The notes beneath the pieces were generated by a model. That model did no database searches. It worked only from the letters and a program-made list of their open reading frames with translations, and was not told where the DNA came from. The translations under genes and the position numbers were made by a program. This document shows, one piece after another, positions 12,190-23,810 of a DNA stretch of 64,000 nt. The DNA is from Albula goreensis (Eukaryota; Chordata; Actinopteri; Albuliformes; Albulidae). Numbering within the stretch: the first letter of the stretch is position 1; each line of letters begins with the position of its first letter. The stretch is taken from NCBI GenBank assembly GCA_022829145.1, contig CM040758.1, positions 12,112,628 through 12,176,627 of the forward strand, written 5' to 3'.

Positions 12190-12740
12190 TTTGTTTTCCC
12201 CTTGGTCAGCAGGCACTCCTGCAACCATCGCTCTGTCAGTTTGGACGACTTAATCAATTTACATCAACAGCACCGGAGCTGGTTATAGATCATTCCACTC
12301 ATAATCTCATTTTCCTTTCCAATATGTGCGAGGAGGCTTGCTCCTACTACAAATTAGCTGTGTTTAATGGCGGCATATCAATTAATCAACTCGAGTCACA
12401 ACAAAATTAAGTAATAATGCTCTCATTAATATTGCAGTCAGGCCAGCGCACTGCAAAATTGGGCAAGTTTGCAGAGCTGTAGCTTGCATTATATCTTCAT
12501 TTGTTTCCTTGGCCTCCCATAGTAAAGTTACCTTTTTTGAGAAAGGAAAGAAAAAATGTTAAACCTTGGAATTTGACAGATATTGATCCAGTCCACGCTC
12601 ATGAAAAAGGTCGCTTTGAAGCAATTTTCAAAGTGCTGGTTTCCGATTTGCATCATCTCTTGCAACTTTTGCTCTTCTTCCCAAACACACCGAGGCTGTT
12701 CGGGGTCCACAGGGGTAACAGCTGGGAATCATCCTGTGGT
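12190..12740. promoter_or_regulatory. Candidate conserved non-coding element
   Basis: Dense homeodomain-like words (CTTAATCAATTTAC near 12249, CAATTAATCAAC near 12379, CTCATTAATATTG near 12422) are set in balanced, low-repeat sequence. The texture continues to about 12730. Partly open frames on both strands share no recognisable domain. Confidence 0.4.
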
Positions 12741-15700
12741 AGGCCAGCGCTCAAAGAGACCACCCCTCCATCTGAACAGCCGTAAAATATTCCATCTGAC
12801 GTCCACCAAGAGAAGGGGAGGCAGCCCAGCTTTCCAAAAACCTCTGATTTTTAACCTGGTGTCCATTTCACGATGTAGGAATTATAATCAGGTTGAATAA
12901 AATACATTGGCTAACATTTCCTATGTGAGGCTGGTGTTATGCTCTTCTGTCACACCTCCAATCACTGGCAGAGCCATTGCTACAGTGCATATAGGCTATA
13001 CCAGCCACCCAAATATGAGCCTTTACAATGTTATTTCCATTAGGCTCTTCACTTCCTGTATCTGTGTTTATAGCACTATTTGCTTCTCTGTATTGCTAGG
13101 ACCGGTCCCTGAAAAGTAGATGATCTGTTTTTGCTGTTGCTGTTGTTGCTGTTACTTTTAAAACTAATTGTTGTTCTTATTGAGAAGAAGAAGCTGCCCT
13201 GTTCCAGCTTCTCATTCACATGCATTTCCATAGCTATGAGAATTTTACCACAGGAAAACACCCTTCCTGCTCTTCTTCCGCACAGCGTGCGTCAGTCAGT
13301 CACTCAGCCAGAGCCGTGCTCTCTTGAGTCATCACCCGTCAGTCCAGAGCCTGCTCTTCCCTTCCTGTGCTGTCTTCCTTGTTTACCTAGGGGTCAGAGG
13401 TTAAAGAATGCTTCGCACGGCTGGCCTCCGCTGTGTTTACGTCCAGCCGTCACGCTGAATGAAGCTTTCCAGCAGGACACGGGATGTAGATCACAGCTGA
13501 GAGCGCCCTGCTGGAACCCGTCTACCAGGTGTGGGCTTTATTGGATTTTGCGTAGGACACACCATTATTGACAGAGACATTACTCTCCTTGGCCCTGCTG
13601 ATGCCATCAACAGGGCTATCGTAACCTGATACATTATACAGATTCTGTTATTTGCAACCTGCGGTTGTTAAAGTGACTGAGCTATCACCTCAGTGGGAAG
13701 TTTCCCAAATTTTTTATCTATTACAGAGGACAAGGCTTGTTCCAGAAAAACCAGTAGGGCGATTAGGACATGATGTGAGCTCTGTGAGTCCAACATAAAG
13801 CTGTGCATTTTTCTTCTTCACTTATTTTTTTTTCTCTCTGTGAGTATGGATGATCTGACATTACTTGCTCTGTGGTAGACCACTGACATGGTTCCCACAG
13901 GACACAGCTGATAGGGCCCAGCTTGCTGTGGTTTACCAATGAAGACATGGTGAGGCTGGGCTGAGAACCCTCCCCATGTGATACCCACCATAGTGCAACA
14001 AGGACTCTGGTCATGTGACAGGGGTCTACATTCACCCTGAACTTCCACAGCTGGTTGCTTGTTAAATACCATTTATAGTTCATGACCTGACCCAATCCTT
14101 TCCATCAAAACTCACACAGAGCAGAAACACACTAAGATTTCATTTGCACTTGTTCACTGGCCAGAAAAACATGAATAATATGCATACAAAGGATTTTGCA
14201 TACAAAGGAAGGATTCATAGGTTATCCTTGTTCTTTGTAAACATTGTTATCAGGGCATGCATTTATATTCACTCAATCTTTAATACTGCTCATTTGATTC
14301 CAGGGAAATATACATGGCTTTGAGAGGCTGTCGTGCAGCAGAATAAAAAGCAGCCTTTATACATTCAAGGGAAAAGAGAACAAAACTCAATATTTTACTG
14401 CCACATATTTATCTATTTCCCTATGAGGCAAATGCAAATTAATACACTGTGGTACCACATAGATTGGTTTAGCTCATTTCAACAAGTGTTGAAAGCTGCA
14501 GGGATCTAGTGATAGGGGTGCACTATTCAACTTTGAGCAGATGCTGAGGAAAAAGGCATGACAATAAAACAATAGAGAGTACTGCTACCCTGTCAATACT
14601 GTTCCCCGATGTTTTCATCTTAGCACAATGTTTGACCCTACTGTGTCTTTGTTGTGTATGCTTTAGATGACGACCCAAATTGGTAAAAATAACGTGCTCG
14701 TGTGTGCTCTCTCTTTTTTGTTTGTAAAAGATGCATGGAACAACATGTTGGACTGGTTTTAATCCAGAGCAAGACACCGACAATGCACATACATCACTAC
14801 TGGTTCTTATTTTATCTGTGTACCTTTTGACTTCAAAACTGTTTTAATATGTATTTTTTTCCAAAGCATTTGTGGGACAACCTTGAAACTAAATGAATAG
14901 ATGTGCCCAGAACCTTAACAGTTACCATCACTAATTTCAGAAAATGTTCTGAGAAGCAGCAATGGTTAGCTGGGTAATATCGGTAAGAGCTGCAGTCAGT
15001 GTGGATGAAATGATCTACTCTACAGTGATATTGGCTTGCAGACACAGTGCTAATCTACAGACACAGTCGAATTCTAATCAGTGTGCACTCTCATGAGGGT
15101 GGGGAATGGTTTGTCATTTTAATCGTGGTGAAGGCCTAACGAATTACCCAAGAGCAAAGCATGTGCCCATTTGCTCAAACACAAACATTTAAGACCTATT
15201 TGAAACTCATTTGTTTCTGGGGAACAACACTTCAAAGTTAATCATCCACCACTGCAGCCAGAATCCCCAGGATTAAGTACAACGGAGGGGCAGTTGACCT
15301 GTGAAGCAGCTGGAATGAATCCTGAATTGGGTGTACCCATGATAATTCAACAAAGACACAAACAACTATTTTCAATGACTCTGGGCCAACATGGTGGAAG
15401 CTGAGAGGTTCTTGTCAGGCCTCAACATATGAGTGATAACACACCTCTGATGTAGTGCTTATTAGTTAGATATACATGGACCCTGTTTTCATTCAAACAA
15501 AGCTCAATTCATTTTGACTGAACTTTTTAATTGGACATTTATCTGGTCTTGATATAGTTTGACAGTAATCTGCAATACTGTAGGTTTTCTGTGACATAAA
15601 TGGGTTGTTGAAATTGTGTATTAATGAAGGACAATTGTTTGCCAATTTTACACTGCTGTTTCAACAATTAAGCATAATTAGTTTAAATGTTTAAATCTGT

Positions 15701-15960
15701 TTTTTTGAACATTTTGAAGATATATTTTGCTATATTAAATTAATTACAAATGAATGAAGATAAGAAATAGCTGTGCTAGTGTTATTGTTAGTAAATTTAC
15801 ATGCCTTTATTGCCGCAGACATAGTTAAAACAACATCAAAAAACATATCTATAGACACAAAAATGTGTTATATGATACAACCAAAATATTGAAATAAGGC
15901 ATATAGGTTGATGGATATCATATGTTAGAACTACCAGGCGGTTGGTGCCAATCAAGCAAT
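12741..15960. other. Gene-free block
   Basis: No gene is supported. It holds a short CTG/GTT-rich stretch at 13131-13157 and a GC-richer patch at 13260-13560. A small tandem GCATACAAAGGA-type duplication lies at about 14181-14210. The long open frame that starts in the CTG stretch begins as a leucine run and has no domain. Confidence 0.5.
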
Positions 15961-16340
15961 TTTCTCACAGGTTCAATTTCCAGCCAGTTGCTGGCTTCCT
16001 ATCAGAAAACATGTTTGTTTTGAAAGAATGACTGCGTGGTCGCCTGCCTTTTCACCGTGCCTCAAAGAAGGGGAAAAAGAAGACATCAAGGTGAGCGCCA
16101 TGGAACTGAGCGTGCAGAATAGCCAGGAGCCGTCATGAATGGTCACCCCTCTGACCCCCGTGTGCTCTGCAGTTCGGCCTGCTCTGTGGGCCTGCCAAGA
16201 GGCTGCTGCCTCCCTCCCTCCTATCCGCAGTTTTGTTTTAATCGCCTCCATTATGCCAAACATCACATTAGTATGCAAGTCTCCTTTCAAACAGAAAACG
16301 ATCCTTGCAACCACGCCATTTGAATATCAATAGTTTTGAC
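15961..16340. promoter_or_regulatory. Candidate conserved non-coding element
   Basis: Balanced, CpG-containing sequence between AT-rich flanks, directly followed by a GT microsatellite. It includes the AATCGCCTCCATTATGC and ATTTGAATATCAAT words. No exon structure is seen. Confidence 0.3.
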
Positions 16341-16349
16341 CTCATTGTA

Positions 16350-16385
16350 TGTATGTGTGTGTGTGTGTGTGTGTGTGCGTGCGTG
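16350..16385. repeat. (GT)n microsatellite
   Basis: A pure GT run bordered by GTAT and GCGT units. Confidence 0.9.
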
Positions 16386-16569
16386 CATGTGTTTTAACGG
16401 TGCTGTTGCTGTCTGTTATCTATCTTGAGGAGCTCTTAGCTACTGAACGGATGCATTGAGCCCCTGTCTTTCCTCTTCTATCACTCTCTGAAATCTGCCT
16501 CTGGCATCCTATGGACAACTGGGGGGAAAGTGACAGCATACATGCATTACAACACAAAGGAACCTCCTC

Positions 16570-16625
16570 GTGATCTCTCTCTGTCTCTTTCGTTCTCTCT
16601 GCCTTTCTCTTTCGATCTCTATCCT

Positions 16626-16657
<32 letters not shown>

Positions 16658-16742
16658 CCTCTATCTCTCTTACTCACTTTCCCTCTGTCTCACTTTTTCT
16701 CTCTACCATCTCTCTCTCTCTCTCCATATTTCTCCTCTTCTC
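16570..16742. repeat. CT-rich pyrimidine tract
   Basis: About 170 bases of CT-dominated sequence, including a nearly pure run at 16627-16649. Serine/leucine-rich open frames across it are translation artefacts of the repeat. Confidence 0.9.
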
Positions 16743-19700
16743 TCCATTCAATGCCCAAGATGACATTTTAATAGAATTTAATATAAAAATGCCTCCTAAA
16801 AAGAAGATTTCTTGGCACATCCCTAGCTCCAACTCTGACATGTGTTCTGAATCAAAATGCAAATTTAAACCCATCAATGAGAACAATACAGGCTTCCTCT
16901 GCAGAGTCTGTTGATGTAGCGAAACAGTGTTGATACAATCAATGTTGCATTTCAGAAAATCAATGCAGCCCTATCCATGGACATCAATAACAGGCTACAG
17001 CAAATACGAGGGGAAAGCCAGCAAGAGGCAGCCTTTCTCCACAAACAACGCACAAACACTTCAGCCCCACTGTATGTCATGTCTCTTATTGAGGAACTGA
17101 GCTGACTCAAAGGTGACAAATGAAAATATGATCTCTAAGGCCTTTTCAGAGCCGAGTTTTTACTTCAGCAGTCTTAGCGTCTTCATTCTATTCTTTATAC
17201 CTGTATGCACCACCATAAATCATTGCAATTTGACATAGCTGCACAGACCTACATATTGACTTACGTAAACAATTTAGCAGAATATATAATATTGTAATTC
17301 TATATCTACACATTAGCTCACACCTTTCACAAATGCCCCAATAAGGAAGAAGGAAACAAATAAGCTGGTGACTAAGACCCAGTCATTTGGTACAAATTTC
17401 CCCCATTGTTATAACAATAGCAGAACATCCTCATAAGGAAATAGTATATGTCAGGTTGCCAAATCCAGTAGGAGCTACCTTATAAGAAGAAAAGCATTGT
17501 AATTCAATTGGTAGAAAAGAGGAAGTTTTCAGCTGAAAGAAATAATTGAAGTCCACTGACTCCTTGCCACTTTTATACAAATGTGGCATGCTTCAACTGT
17601 GTTTTTACATACAAAACCCACCTGAAGCATGTCATTCTTCAAGCAAGCTGTGGAACTGCATAACAATACAATAAAAAGAATGTGCTTTTAATATAGCAGA
17701 TTTGCACACAAATCAGTTAGTAAATTGCAGTTATAGGGTAAACAAGCAAACAGAAATCCAGGCTCTGAGGCTAAGAAACCACATGCGTTTTGTCATATTG
17801 TTAAATAGCCCCACAGACTGCATTACATAATATAGTCATATAACATGATGATATACATATGCAATTATGATCATGACTTTGGGGTCTGAAATATAATTCA
17901 TCATTTATATTCTGATAGCCTTTTTTATGTTCATTTTCCTTTACTAATGCAGACAACATTACAATAAACTATGCACATGCCATCTGTCTTCCCTTAGTTT
18001 TTTTTTTTTAATAAGTTTATTATCACAGGTGTAACTGTTTAACTACATCATGGTGTGATGTTGCACTTGGCTTTATACATATGCAGAGTGTACAGAATCT
18101 AAATTATTAAACTCCTATAAAAGTATAATTGGTGTGTGCTCTACTTTCCTTGGGAAAAAGCTGTTTTTCAGCAGTTTATCATTTTGTTCCTCTAAATCCT
18201 GCTATTTTTAGATGTTGATTTGTGGAATCTGCAGCAGCAGCACTGTACTCTTGGGGGATAGAGCAATCAGTTATCAGGAACCGGCTCGACTGTCGTCCGT
18301 CACTCATTGCACTGCTCATGGTCACATTCCGTGGGCTGTTTCATTATGACAGCCAAATCCATAATTGTAAACATTTGTGGACATTTTGTCTTTGAATTGA
18401 AGCAGAAGCTGTGTAAAATATTCCCAGATGGAAGGCCATTAACTACCGTAAAGTTCCACTTGACTGATTCTGATGTTTTGCGGATGGAGGATGAAGTTGC
18501 ATGATAAGCCATGTTCAAAAATTGACATGTCAGTGAAAGTGTGTGAATTTGGTTGTAAAAGTCTAATTTACAGATCCCCTCCTTTTTACAGATTTCCTGT
18601 GAGCTGTGACATATGTTCTTGCATATAATGCAGATGTGATGTAGGTATCCTGTCATAAAGTTGTTTTAATGTTCTAAAGCAAATGAGGGGGCATGTCTTT
18701 TTCAGCTAGTTCTATGACCTCCTCTGTCACCACTCCTCCCTTTGATTTTATGCATATGTTTTCCAGTAATATTAGGGAGCAAATTTACCTGGAAAAGGTC
18801 TTTAATCACCAGATGAATGCATTATTGAAGCTTAGAGAGGTTACTGGGTCATACCCCTGAAGGTAGGTAACAGGAGAGATGTGTCACTGTCAGAACTATC
18901 AGACATCTCAAGTGAAACACTGAACACTCTCAGTAGTTCTCTGTTAATGCCAGAGCATGCATGAAAATCTTCACTAACAGGGATGTTGGTCCAGAGTTCC
19001 ATATTACACCTAAAGTGGTACAAATGCTTGTCACTGGAGTGGAGCCCTGCATGATGCATCCATGGTATCTTTAGTCACAGTTTGTGTGATGACATTGTCA
19101 AGTAGAATCAGAACTGTACCCATGAAGGAACAGTTCACACTTTTACTCTCCACACAACTGAGATGTACCTTAACTGTGCCCTTTTTTGAGAATGTAGTCT
19201 CAGTGATTGACATTCATAAAAACCACAAACAAAATGGGGGATTTCTGCAAGAGAGTTAATAGTTACATCACAGGATTTCCACAAGAGAGTTAATTGTTAC
19301 ATCACAGGGTGGCTAAAATAAGTTCAGCCTGAATAGAGCACTGTAGCACATTGCTTGTAGTTTCTACTAGGCACACACAGACCCCCAGTGGTCAAACATT
19401 GCATAACCATTTAGGCTCTGCAACAGCAAGCAAAACACAGTCATACCCTCCTCACACACGTGTTAATATATAAATATACACCAGTACAGAGCCTTGTGTG
19501 TAAATGTTCCATGTCGGTAACTTGCATAAAAAACCCTAAATAGCCCAGGTGCTGGACCCCTGTATTGACTGGTTTCAACAGGACAGGACAGTTTGCCCTG
19601 CTTACTTAACCACTTGCTTCAACAACATTGTACTCCCAGAGCTCAGGGTATTTAAAGCGTGGCAGAACTACCAGGAGACAAAAATGCAAAATGGCAAGAG

Positions 19701-20130
19701 CAACAAAGTAGAACTACTAGATTGCGCAAGAAATCTCCAACAATGTTTACGGCTAGATAACATGAACAATGTAATGACTACCAGCAGCAATTAAAGTTTG
19801 GTATTTTAAAGAATTAAATGCTTCTAAAAAGTGCAGGAAATATATCACTTATAATTTCCAATGTTAGTTTAAATAACGTAGTTTTAATACCTGCAGCATT
19901 TGATTGTTCGGTTCAAGTGTCCTTTGTTTCAGAGATATAAACATTTTTATTGTTATTATAATGTAGTTACATTTGTTTACTGGACTCACAAAATTATGGG
20001 GCAAAATTTTCCGGTGTGAACTGAACCAGTATGAATTGCTAATTTTTCTAGATAAAATAATTAATAATATTTACGTTAACATCATGAGTCAATATGGCCT
20101 CCACATACATTATCTGTTGGTGAATGTTTA
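16743..20130. other. Gene-free block upstream of nanos1
   Basis: AT-rich, with scattered moderately complex patches (16960-17150, 18300-18520). A 34-base tandem duplication lies at 19240-19307. Several short minus-strand open frames at 18300-19213 are in different frames and match nothing known. They could be decayed repeat DNA. Confidence 0.5.
19240..19307. repeat. Two-copy 34-base tandem duplication
   Basis: Copies at 19240-19273 and 19274-19307 share the GATTTC...AAGAGAGTTAAT...GTTACATCACAG pattern with three mismatches. Confidence 0.85.
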
Positions 20131-20610
20131 GATACGTCGGGCCCGCCTGGCAGTCAACCTCGCGGCGCAACATAAACACGCTGCGAAATTCTGAATCGCC
20201 AGGGCGCTTAAAGGAAACACTGACAAGCTACAATTACTGCATGAGTCTCGGGATTTTTTAATGGTGCGCTGTAAATAAGCCTGAATGCGGGGACAGAGAT
20301 GCGCTGTGAAATTGATTTTCAGTGAACAAAGGACTCAGTGTCAGTCGCTGTATTTATTATCATAGCTACTCTTCGGTGTTCCCTCATTAAATGCTATAAA
20401 GGCACCGACACACGCAGAAAAAAATAATTGTTGCTGTCCATGCCTATATATCTGGCTGTGCATTCACTATAAAGGCTCTTTATTTCCCTTTGACAAAATG
20501 AAAACCAATCAAACGCACGCAGTAAGCGCAGCAGATGAAGTATCCCGTCCAGTGCAATCAGTAAGGTTCTCTCCTGGACATGTCTAACCTGGATGAGAGT
20601 AATAAGCATT
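20131..20610. promoter_or_regulatory. Candidate proximal nanos1 enhancer (CpG-retaining, non-coding)
   Basis: High-complexity sequence 0.8-1.2 kb upstream of the gene keeps many CpGs at its 5' end (around 20140-20210), unlike the AT-rich DNA before it. It contains AACAAAGG (20325-20332), a SOX/HMG-type site, and ATTA-type homeodomain cores. No splice sites or open frame support an exon. The enhancer role is inferred from position and texture. Confidence 0.35.
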
Positions 20611-20792
20611 TTCAGCAGAGGTAGCCGAGTGAACTGGCGATCTGACCCCCTGTGAGTCTTACTGGCGTCGGTAAGTCTGGATCACCGTCCTGTATTTTGT
20701 AGCCTACTTACAGTCGCTGATCCGGGAGCATGAGGGAAAACATGGATGAAGGATCTGGATTCTCTTCGTGCTCTTTTTCTTCATCAGTTATA

Positions 20793-20880
20793 CAGCAGCT
20801 GCAGCAGCAACAACAACAACAACAACTAATAATAATAAAAATACTAATCATCATCATTATCATCATAATAATCATAATTG
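20793..20880. repeat. Compound trinucleotide repeat upstream of nanos1
   Basis: CAG units pass into CAA, then AAT, then ATC/ATA units. It lies about 400 bases upstream of the putative promoter, so length variation could affect nanos1 transcription. No coding frame is supported across it. Confidence 0.8.
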
Positions 20881-21173
20881 ACACGTTCTAATCATGAATA
20901 AAACAAGACATATAGCAAACAAAGAGATCATATAACATTTCAACGGTTTATACATATACTTTGTTAGTTTAAAGAGTCAATAGTACATTTCCAAAATCGG
21001 TTACATGAGTTGCAAAAGCTGAACTTTGCGCAGAAGGCTACTTGCTATCGAGTCGTTTTCTTTGTAAGAAGCTGCTCCTAGTCCGAATCTCCAAAACTCC
21101 GTTCCACATTTTATCTACAGCAAGCTCTCCACAGAAGGACCAACCTGATCATAAACTTGGTTTGAAAAGAGAG

Positions 21174-21218
21174 CCCCGCCCTCGCTCCAGCCTTTTCATT
21201 CTACAGCGGACTTAAAAA
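21174..21218 (+). promoter_or_regulatory. Candidate nanos1 core promoter: GC box plus TATA-like site
   Basis: A CCCCGCCCTC GC box (21174-21183) lies about 30 bases upstream of TTAAAAA (21212-21218), a weak TATA variant. Transcription from about 30 bases further on would give a 5' UTR of roughly 130 bases ahead of the nanos1 ATG. The spacing is sensible, but the start site is inferred, not seen. Confidence 0.35.
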
Positions 21219-21239
21219 CACCAGCCTTTCCTTGACATT

Positions 21240-21373
21240 CTCAGATGCAAGGAAAGCACTGAAACGCACGGCACTTCTCATCTGCTCAAACAGACACGAA
21301 ACTCTGACTAAAGAAATCTGGCGGAATCTAATTGTATTTTTCTAAAGAAAGACACAATTTTAAAGATAGAAAT
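21240..21373 (+). other. Probable nanos1 5' UTR
   Basis: This lies between the putative promoter and the nanos1 ATG. The nanos1 frame runs back to 21332 without an ATG, so those 14 codons are taken as untranslated. The 5' limit is a guess from the TATA-like site. Confidence 0.35.
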
Positions 21374-22051
21374 ATGGATTTTCTAAATCACAACTATTTG
21401 AACTCCCGCACCTCTTACGACTACACCTTTAATTTTTGGAATGACTATTTGGGTCTGTCGACGTTGGTGACGAAAAACAAGAACAGCGTCCCGCAAAGTC
21501 CCAACTCTATCACTGAGTCTCTGAAAGCGACTCTGGGCTTGGACGATTCCCCGGCATGCTCGTGCATTATCGGGGTCAGTGGGGAAGGTGGACACTTGGA
21601 CTGCTGCTGTCCCTCCACAAGCCCCCCGCCTACCTCTATCCTCGACTTGAAGGAGCGCTTCTCCATCTTTAGCCCTTTCCAGAACCAAAGCACTGGCGTC
21701 CCCCCACAAGACAGGGATTCTGCCTTTGGAGGGAGCTTCGCTGGGTTCGATCTCTTCGGCATGGAGAGAAAGATGCGCAAGCCGACCCCGAGGAGTAAAC
21801 AAGAGCCCAAGATCTGCGTCTTCTGTCGGAATAACGGAGCTCCGGAGGAGGTGTACGGTTCTCATGTACTGAAAACGCCTGACGGGAGGGTCGTTTGTCC
21901 TATTCTCAGGGCTTATACTTGTCCCTTATGCAGTGCCAACGGGGACAATGCCCATACGATAAAATACTGCCCGCTTTCCAAAGATCAACCTGCCCAGCGA
22001 CCACTGAAGGGAGGGAGGGCAGTGGGCGGTAAGAGACTGAAAATATTCTAG
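21374..22051 (+). CDS. nanos1: Nanos homolog 1, RNA-binding translational repressor (single exon)
   Basis: Nanos proteins work with Pumilio on target mRNA 3' UTRs in the cytoplasm and recruit the CCR4-NOT deadenylase to repress or destabilise them. Seen in the 225-residue product: an N-terminal NOT1-interacting motif [14 protein letters not shown] (residues 19-32); a Cys-rich stretch (62-79); a conserved-looking [13 protein letters not shown] block (90-102); a basic linker (131-146); and the C-terminal Nanos zinc finger. Knuckle 1 is C148-x2-C151-x12-H164-x10-C175. Knuckle 2 is C183-x2-C186-x7-H194-x4-C199. All eight ligands are present. A basic tail ends at F225. The frame opens at 21332 after a TAA, but the first ATG is at 21374, with A at -3 and G at +4, so that start is chosen. 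There is no intron, as is usual for vertebrate NANOS1. The N-terminal motif and short acidic/Cys-rich middle fit nanos1 better than nanos2 or nanos3. No other gene lies nearby, and no defect is seen. Confidence 0.97.
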   Translation: MDFLNHNYLNSRTSYDYTFNFWNDYLGLSTLVTKNKNSVPQSPNSITESLKATLGLDDSPACSCIIGVSGEGGHLDCCCPSTSPPPTSILDLKERFSIFSPFQNQSTGVPPQDRDSAFGGSFAGFDLFGMERKMRKPTPRSKQEPKICVFCRNNGAPEEVYGSHVLKTPDGRVVCPILRAYTCPLCSANGDNAHTIKYCPLSKDQPAQRPLKGGRAVGGKRLKIF

Positions 22052-22175
22052 ATAGATCGTTAAACAGTGATTAAACAAACATTTTTTTTAATTGCACTGA
22101 ACATTTTCAGATGACTGTTTCGATTGCGGCTGCCCCCGGTCCTAACTGCTACGAGATCATTTTATTCATATATAA

Positions 22176-22188
22176 AATAAAGAATAAA
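22176..22188 (+). promoter_or_regulatory. Proximal tandem AATAAA polyadenylation signals
   Basis: Two AATAAA hexamers (22176-22181 and 22183-22188) sit about 125 bases after the nanos1 stop, followed by a T-rich stretch. Use of this site would give a short mRNA lacking both Pumilio elements. Confidence 0.4.
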
Positions 22189-23293
22189 TATTATACTTTC
22201 TTCAGAAAAAATCTGTTATCTATCTTTTATATATGTATATTTTTATTTGCATAGTTTTATTATTTTTTTATTCGTAGACATCGTTTATTTTCACACCGCG
22301 TAGTGCGCAGTTATTGAACTGTTCATTAAGGTGCACCTTCATTCATAATCACGTTATGTGAGTAAACGGTGGTAATGATTTGATGGGGGAGTGACTTTTG
22401 GCGTAAAACAATGCAGAAGGAGTGTTTTGGCTCAATTTCCTCCAAATACATCGTTGTTGTACTGTGTAAGCTAAGCTTGCATTTCACATTGCTTGACTAA
22501 TGAACCAAAGTTTAGTTCGACATATTCAAACGGAAGAATGTTTCCATTTCTGTATTATTTCTGTCTGAAGTCAGATATCAATCCACTTATTTTTTCAGTG
22601 TTGTGGGCGTTTTTTAATTAACCTTTTCCAATCGCCTTTCCAGTCCACAACGCTGTTTCAAACGTGCTCTGAGGCTGTAGACCATTTCACTGAATATCTG
22701 TACGAAGGAAAAAGACTACCTAGCACAAAGGGCGCTCTGTTAAGCATTCGTGTGCTTGGAGTAAGTTCGGAGTTAACAGTTGCATTGCCAAACGACTTAG
22801 ACACCCCAATACATATTGCATACAGTCGCTTTGCCTTTTTGAATGATACATGTTACACGGTACTCCTTAATGTTTACATAACCGACAGAGGGTGAAACAC
22901 TGGATTTTGTTTCTTATGGAGTATCTCACGTGTGTTTTTATTTTGAATCGATAGATTTCATGAGCTATCAAACTTAATATCAGAGAGAGGGGTGGGGGGT
23001 GTGGCGTACTTTATATAAACACGAGGAGGAGGAAACACAGAAGACCTTTCATGTGAGAAGCTACAAGTCGTGCAGACGAATGGAACTAATGAATGTCATT
23101 AAAAAGCTTTTTAAAACAATGTATTATCCCTTCTCTTTGCATTATTTTGCAAGTATAAACCCAAAAGATGCAAAATAGAGTGAATGTATAATAAAGTGAA
23201 AACTGACACGTGGAGGACTGCACATTTTGGACAGTTTTGTTTACCAAAGGAATACAATTTTAATGAAATGAAAAAGTAATAGATTTGCTGTAT

Positions 23294-23301
23294 TGTACAT
23301 A
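23294..23301 (+). promoter_or_regulatory. Pumilio recognition element UGUACAUA in nanos1 3' region
   Basis: A perfect match to the PUF-protein consensus UGUANAUA on the nanos1 sense strand. With the two bases before it, it reads AUUGUACAUA, the core of the box B half of the Drosophila hunchback Nanos response element. Function depends on the site lying inside the mature mRNA. Confidence 0.45.
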
Positions 23302-23568
23302 AAAGTGTGTATTGTTTATTCAGTATTTTAACACTATAATAACGGACTTAAGAGGGTTCTACCTCAAAAGAATTTTCAAATAATTACAAAAATTTGTACT
23401 TATATGTAAAATGTCAACATTGCAGTTGATAAATAGTGCTGCCATTTATAAGGGTTTTTAATAGTATTTTTTGGATCTTTGTATAACATAATTGTATTTT
23501 TTTTGCATTCTACATTTGGAAGTCAGATTCCGATAAGCTCTAAGCATTGTTCGCCAAAAGGCGAGTGT

Positions 23569-23576
23569 TGTAAATA
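23569..23576 (+). promoter_or_regulatory. Second Pumilio recognition element UGUAAAUA
   Basis: A second perfect UGUANAUA match on the nanos1 sense strand, 275 bases after the first and about 230 bases before the distal AATAAA. A near match, UGUAUAUU, is at 22234-22241. Confidence 0.4.
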
Positions 23577-23804
23577 ATATTATCCATACATTTTTCCTTT
23601 CTGAAATTGTGTTGTTTAATGTTTGTTTTGCAGAGAGTAAATGAGAGGATGAGTTATGTTTAAGACAATAGACAATTTGCCAGTTTTATCTGAAGTTTTT
23701 AATTAAAGGAGAAAATGAAACAAACAGTTGAATTTTGTTATTTATATTTTGTCACTTCTCTGTATCCTGCAGTGCAGAACTTAAAAAACTGAATTCACTA
23801 CAGA

Positions 23805-23810
23805 AATAAA
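23805..23810 (+). promoter_or_regulatory. Distal AATAAA polyadenylation signal
   Basis: AATAAA about 1.75 kb after the nanos1 stop, with a GT/T-rich downstream element about 30-50 bases later. It is the best-formed candidate for the distal 3' end. Another AATAAA is at 23896-23901. Confidence 0.4.

Noticed and set aside
13131..13571. 146-codon open frame beginning with a leucine run
   Set aside because: The leucine run is the translation of a CTG/GTT repeat. The remainder has no recognisable domain.
21332..21373. Fourteen extra in-frame codons before the nanos1 ATG
   Set aside because: The segment contains no ATG. The ATG at 21374 has a strong initiation context and begins the recognisable Nanos N-terminus.
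21383..21865. 160-codon open frame antisense to nanos1
   Set aside because: It is a shadow of the nanos1 coding sequence, with no independent domain.
23012..23019. Strong TATA box TATATAAA downstream of nanos1, preceded by a G-rich stretch
   Set aside because: No gene follows it and it lies inside the probable 3' UTR. Such words are common by chance in AT-rich DNA.
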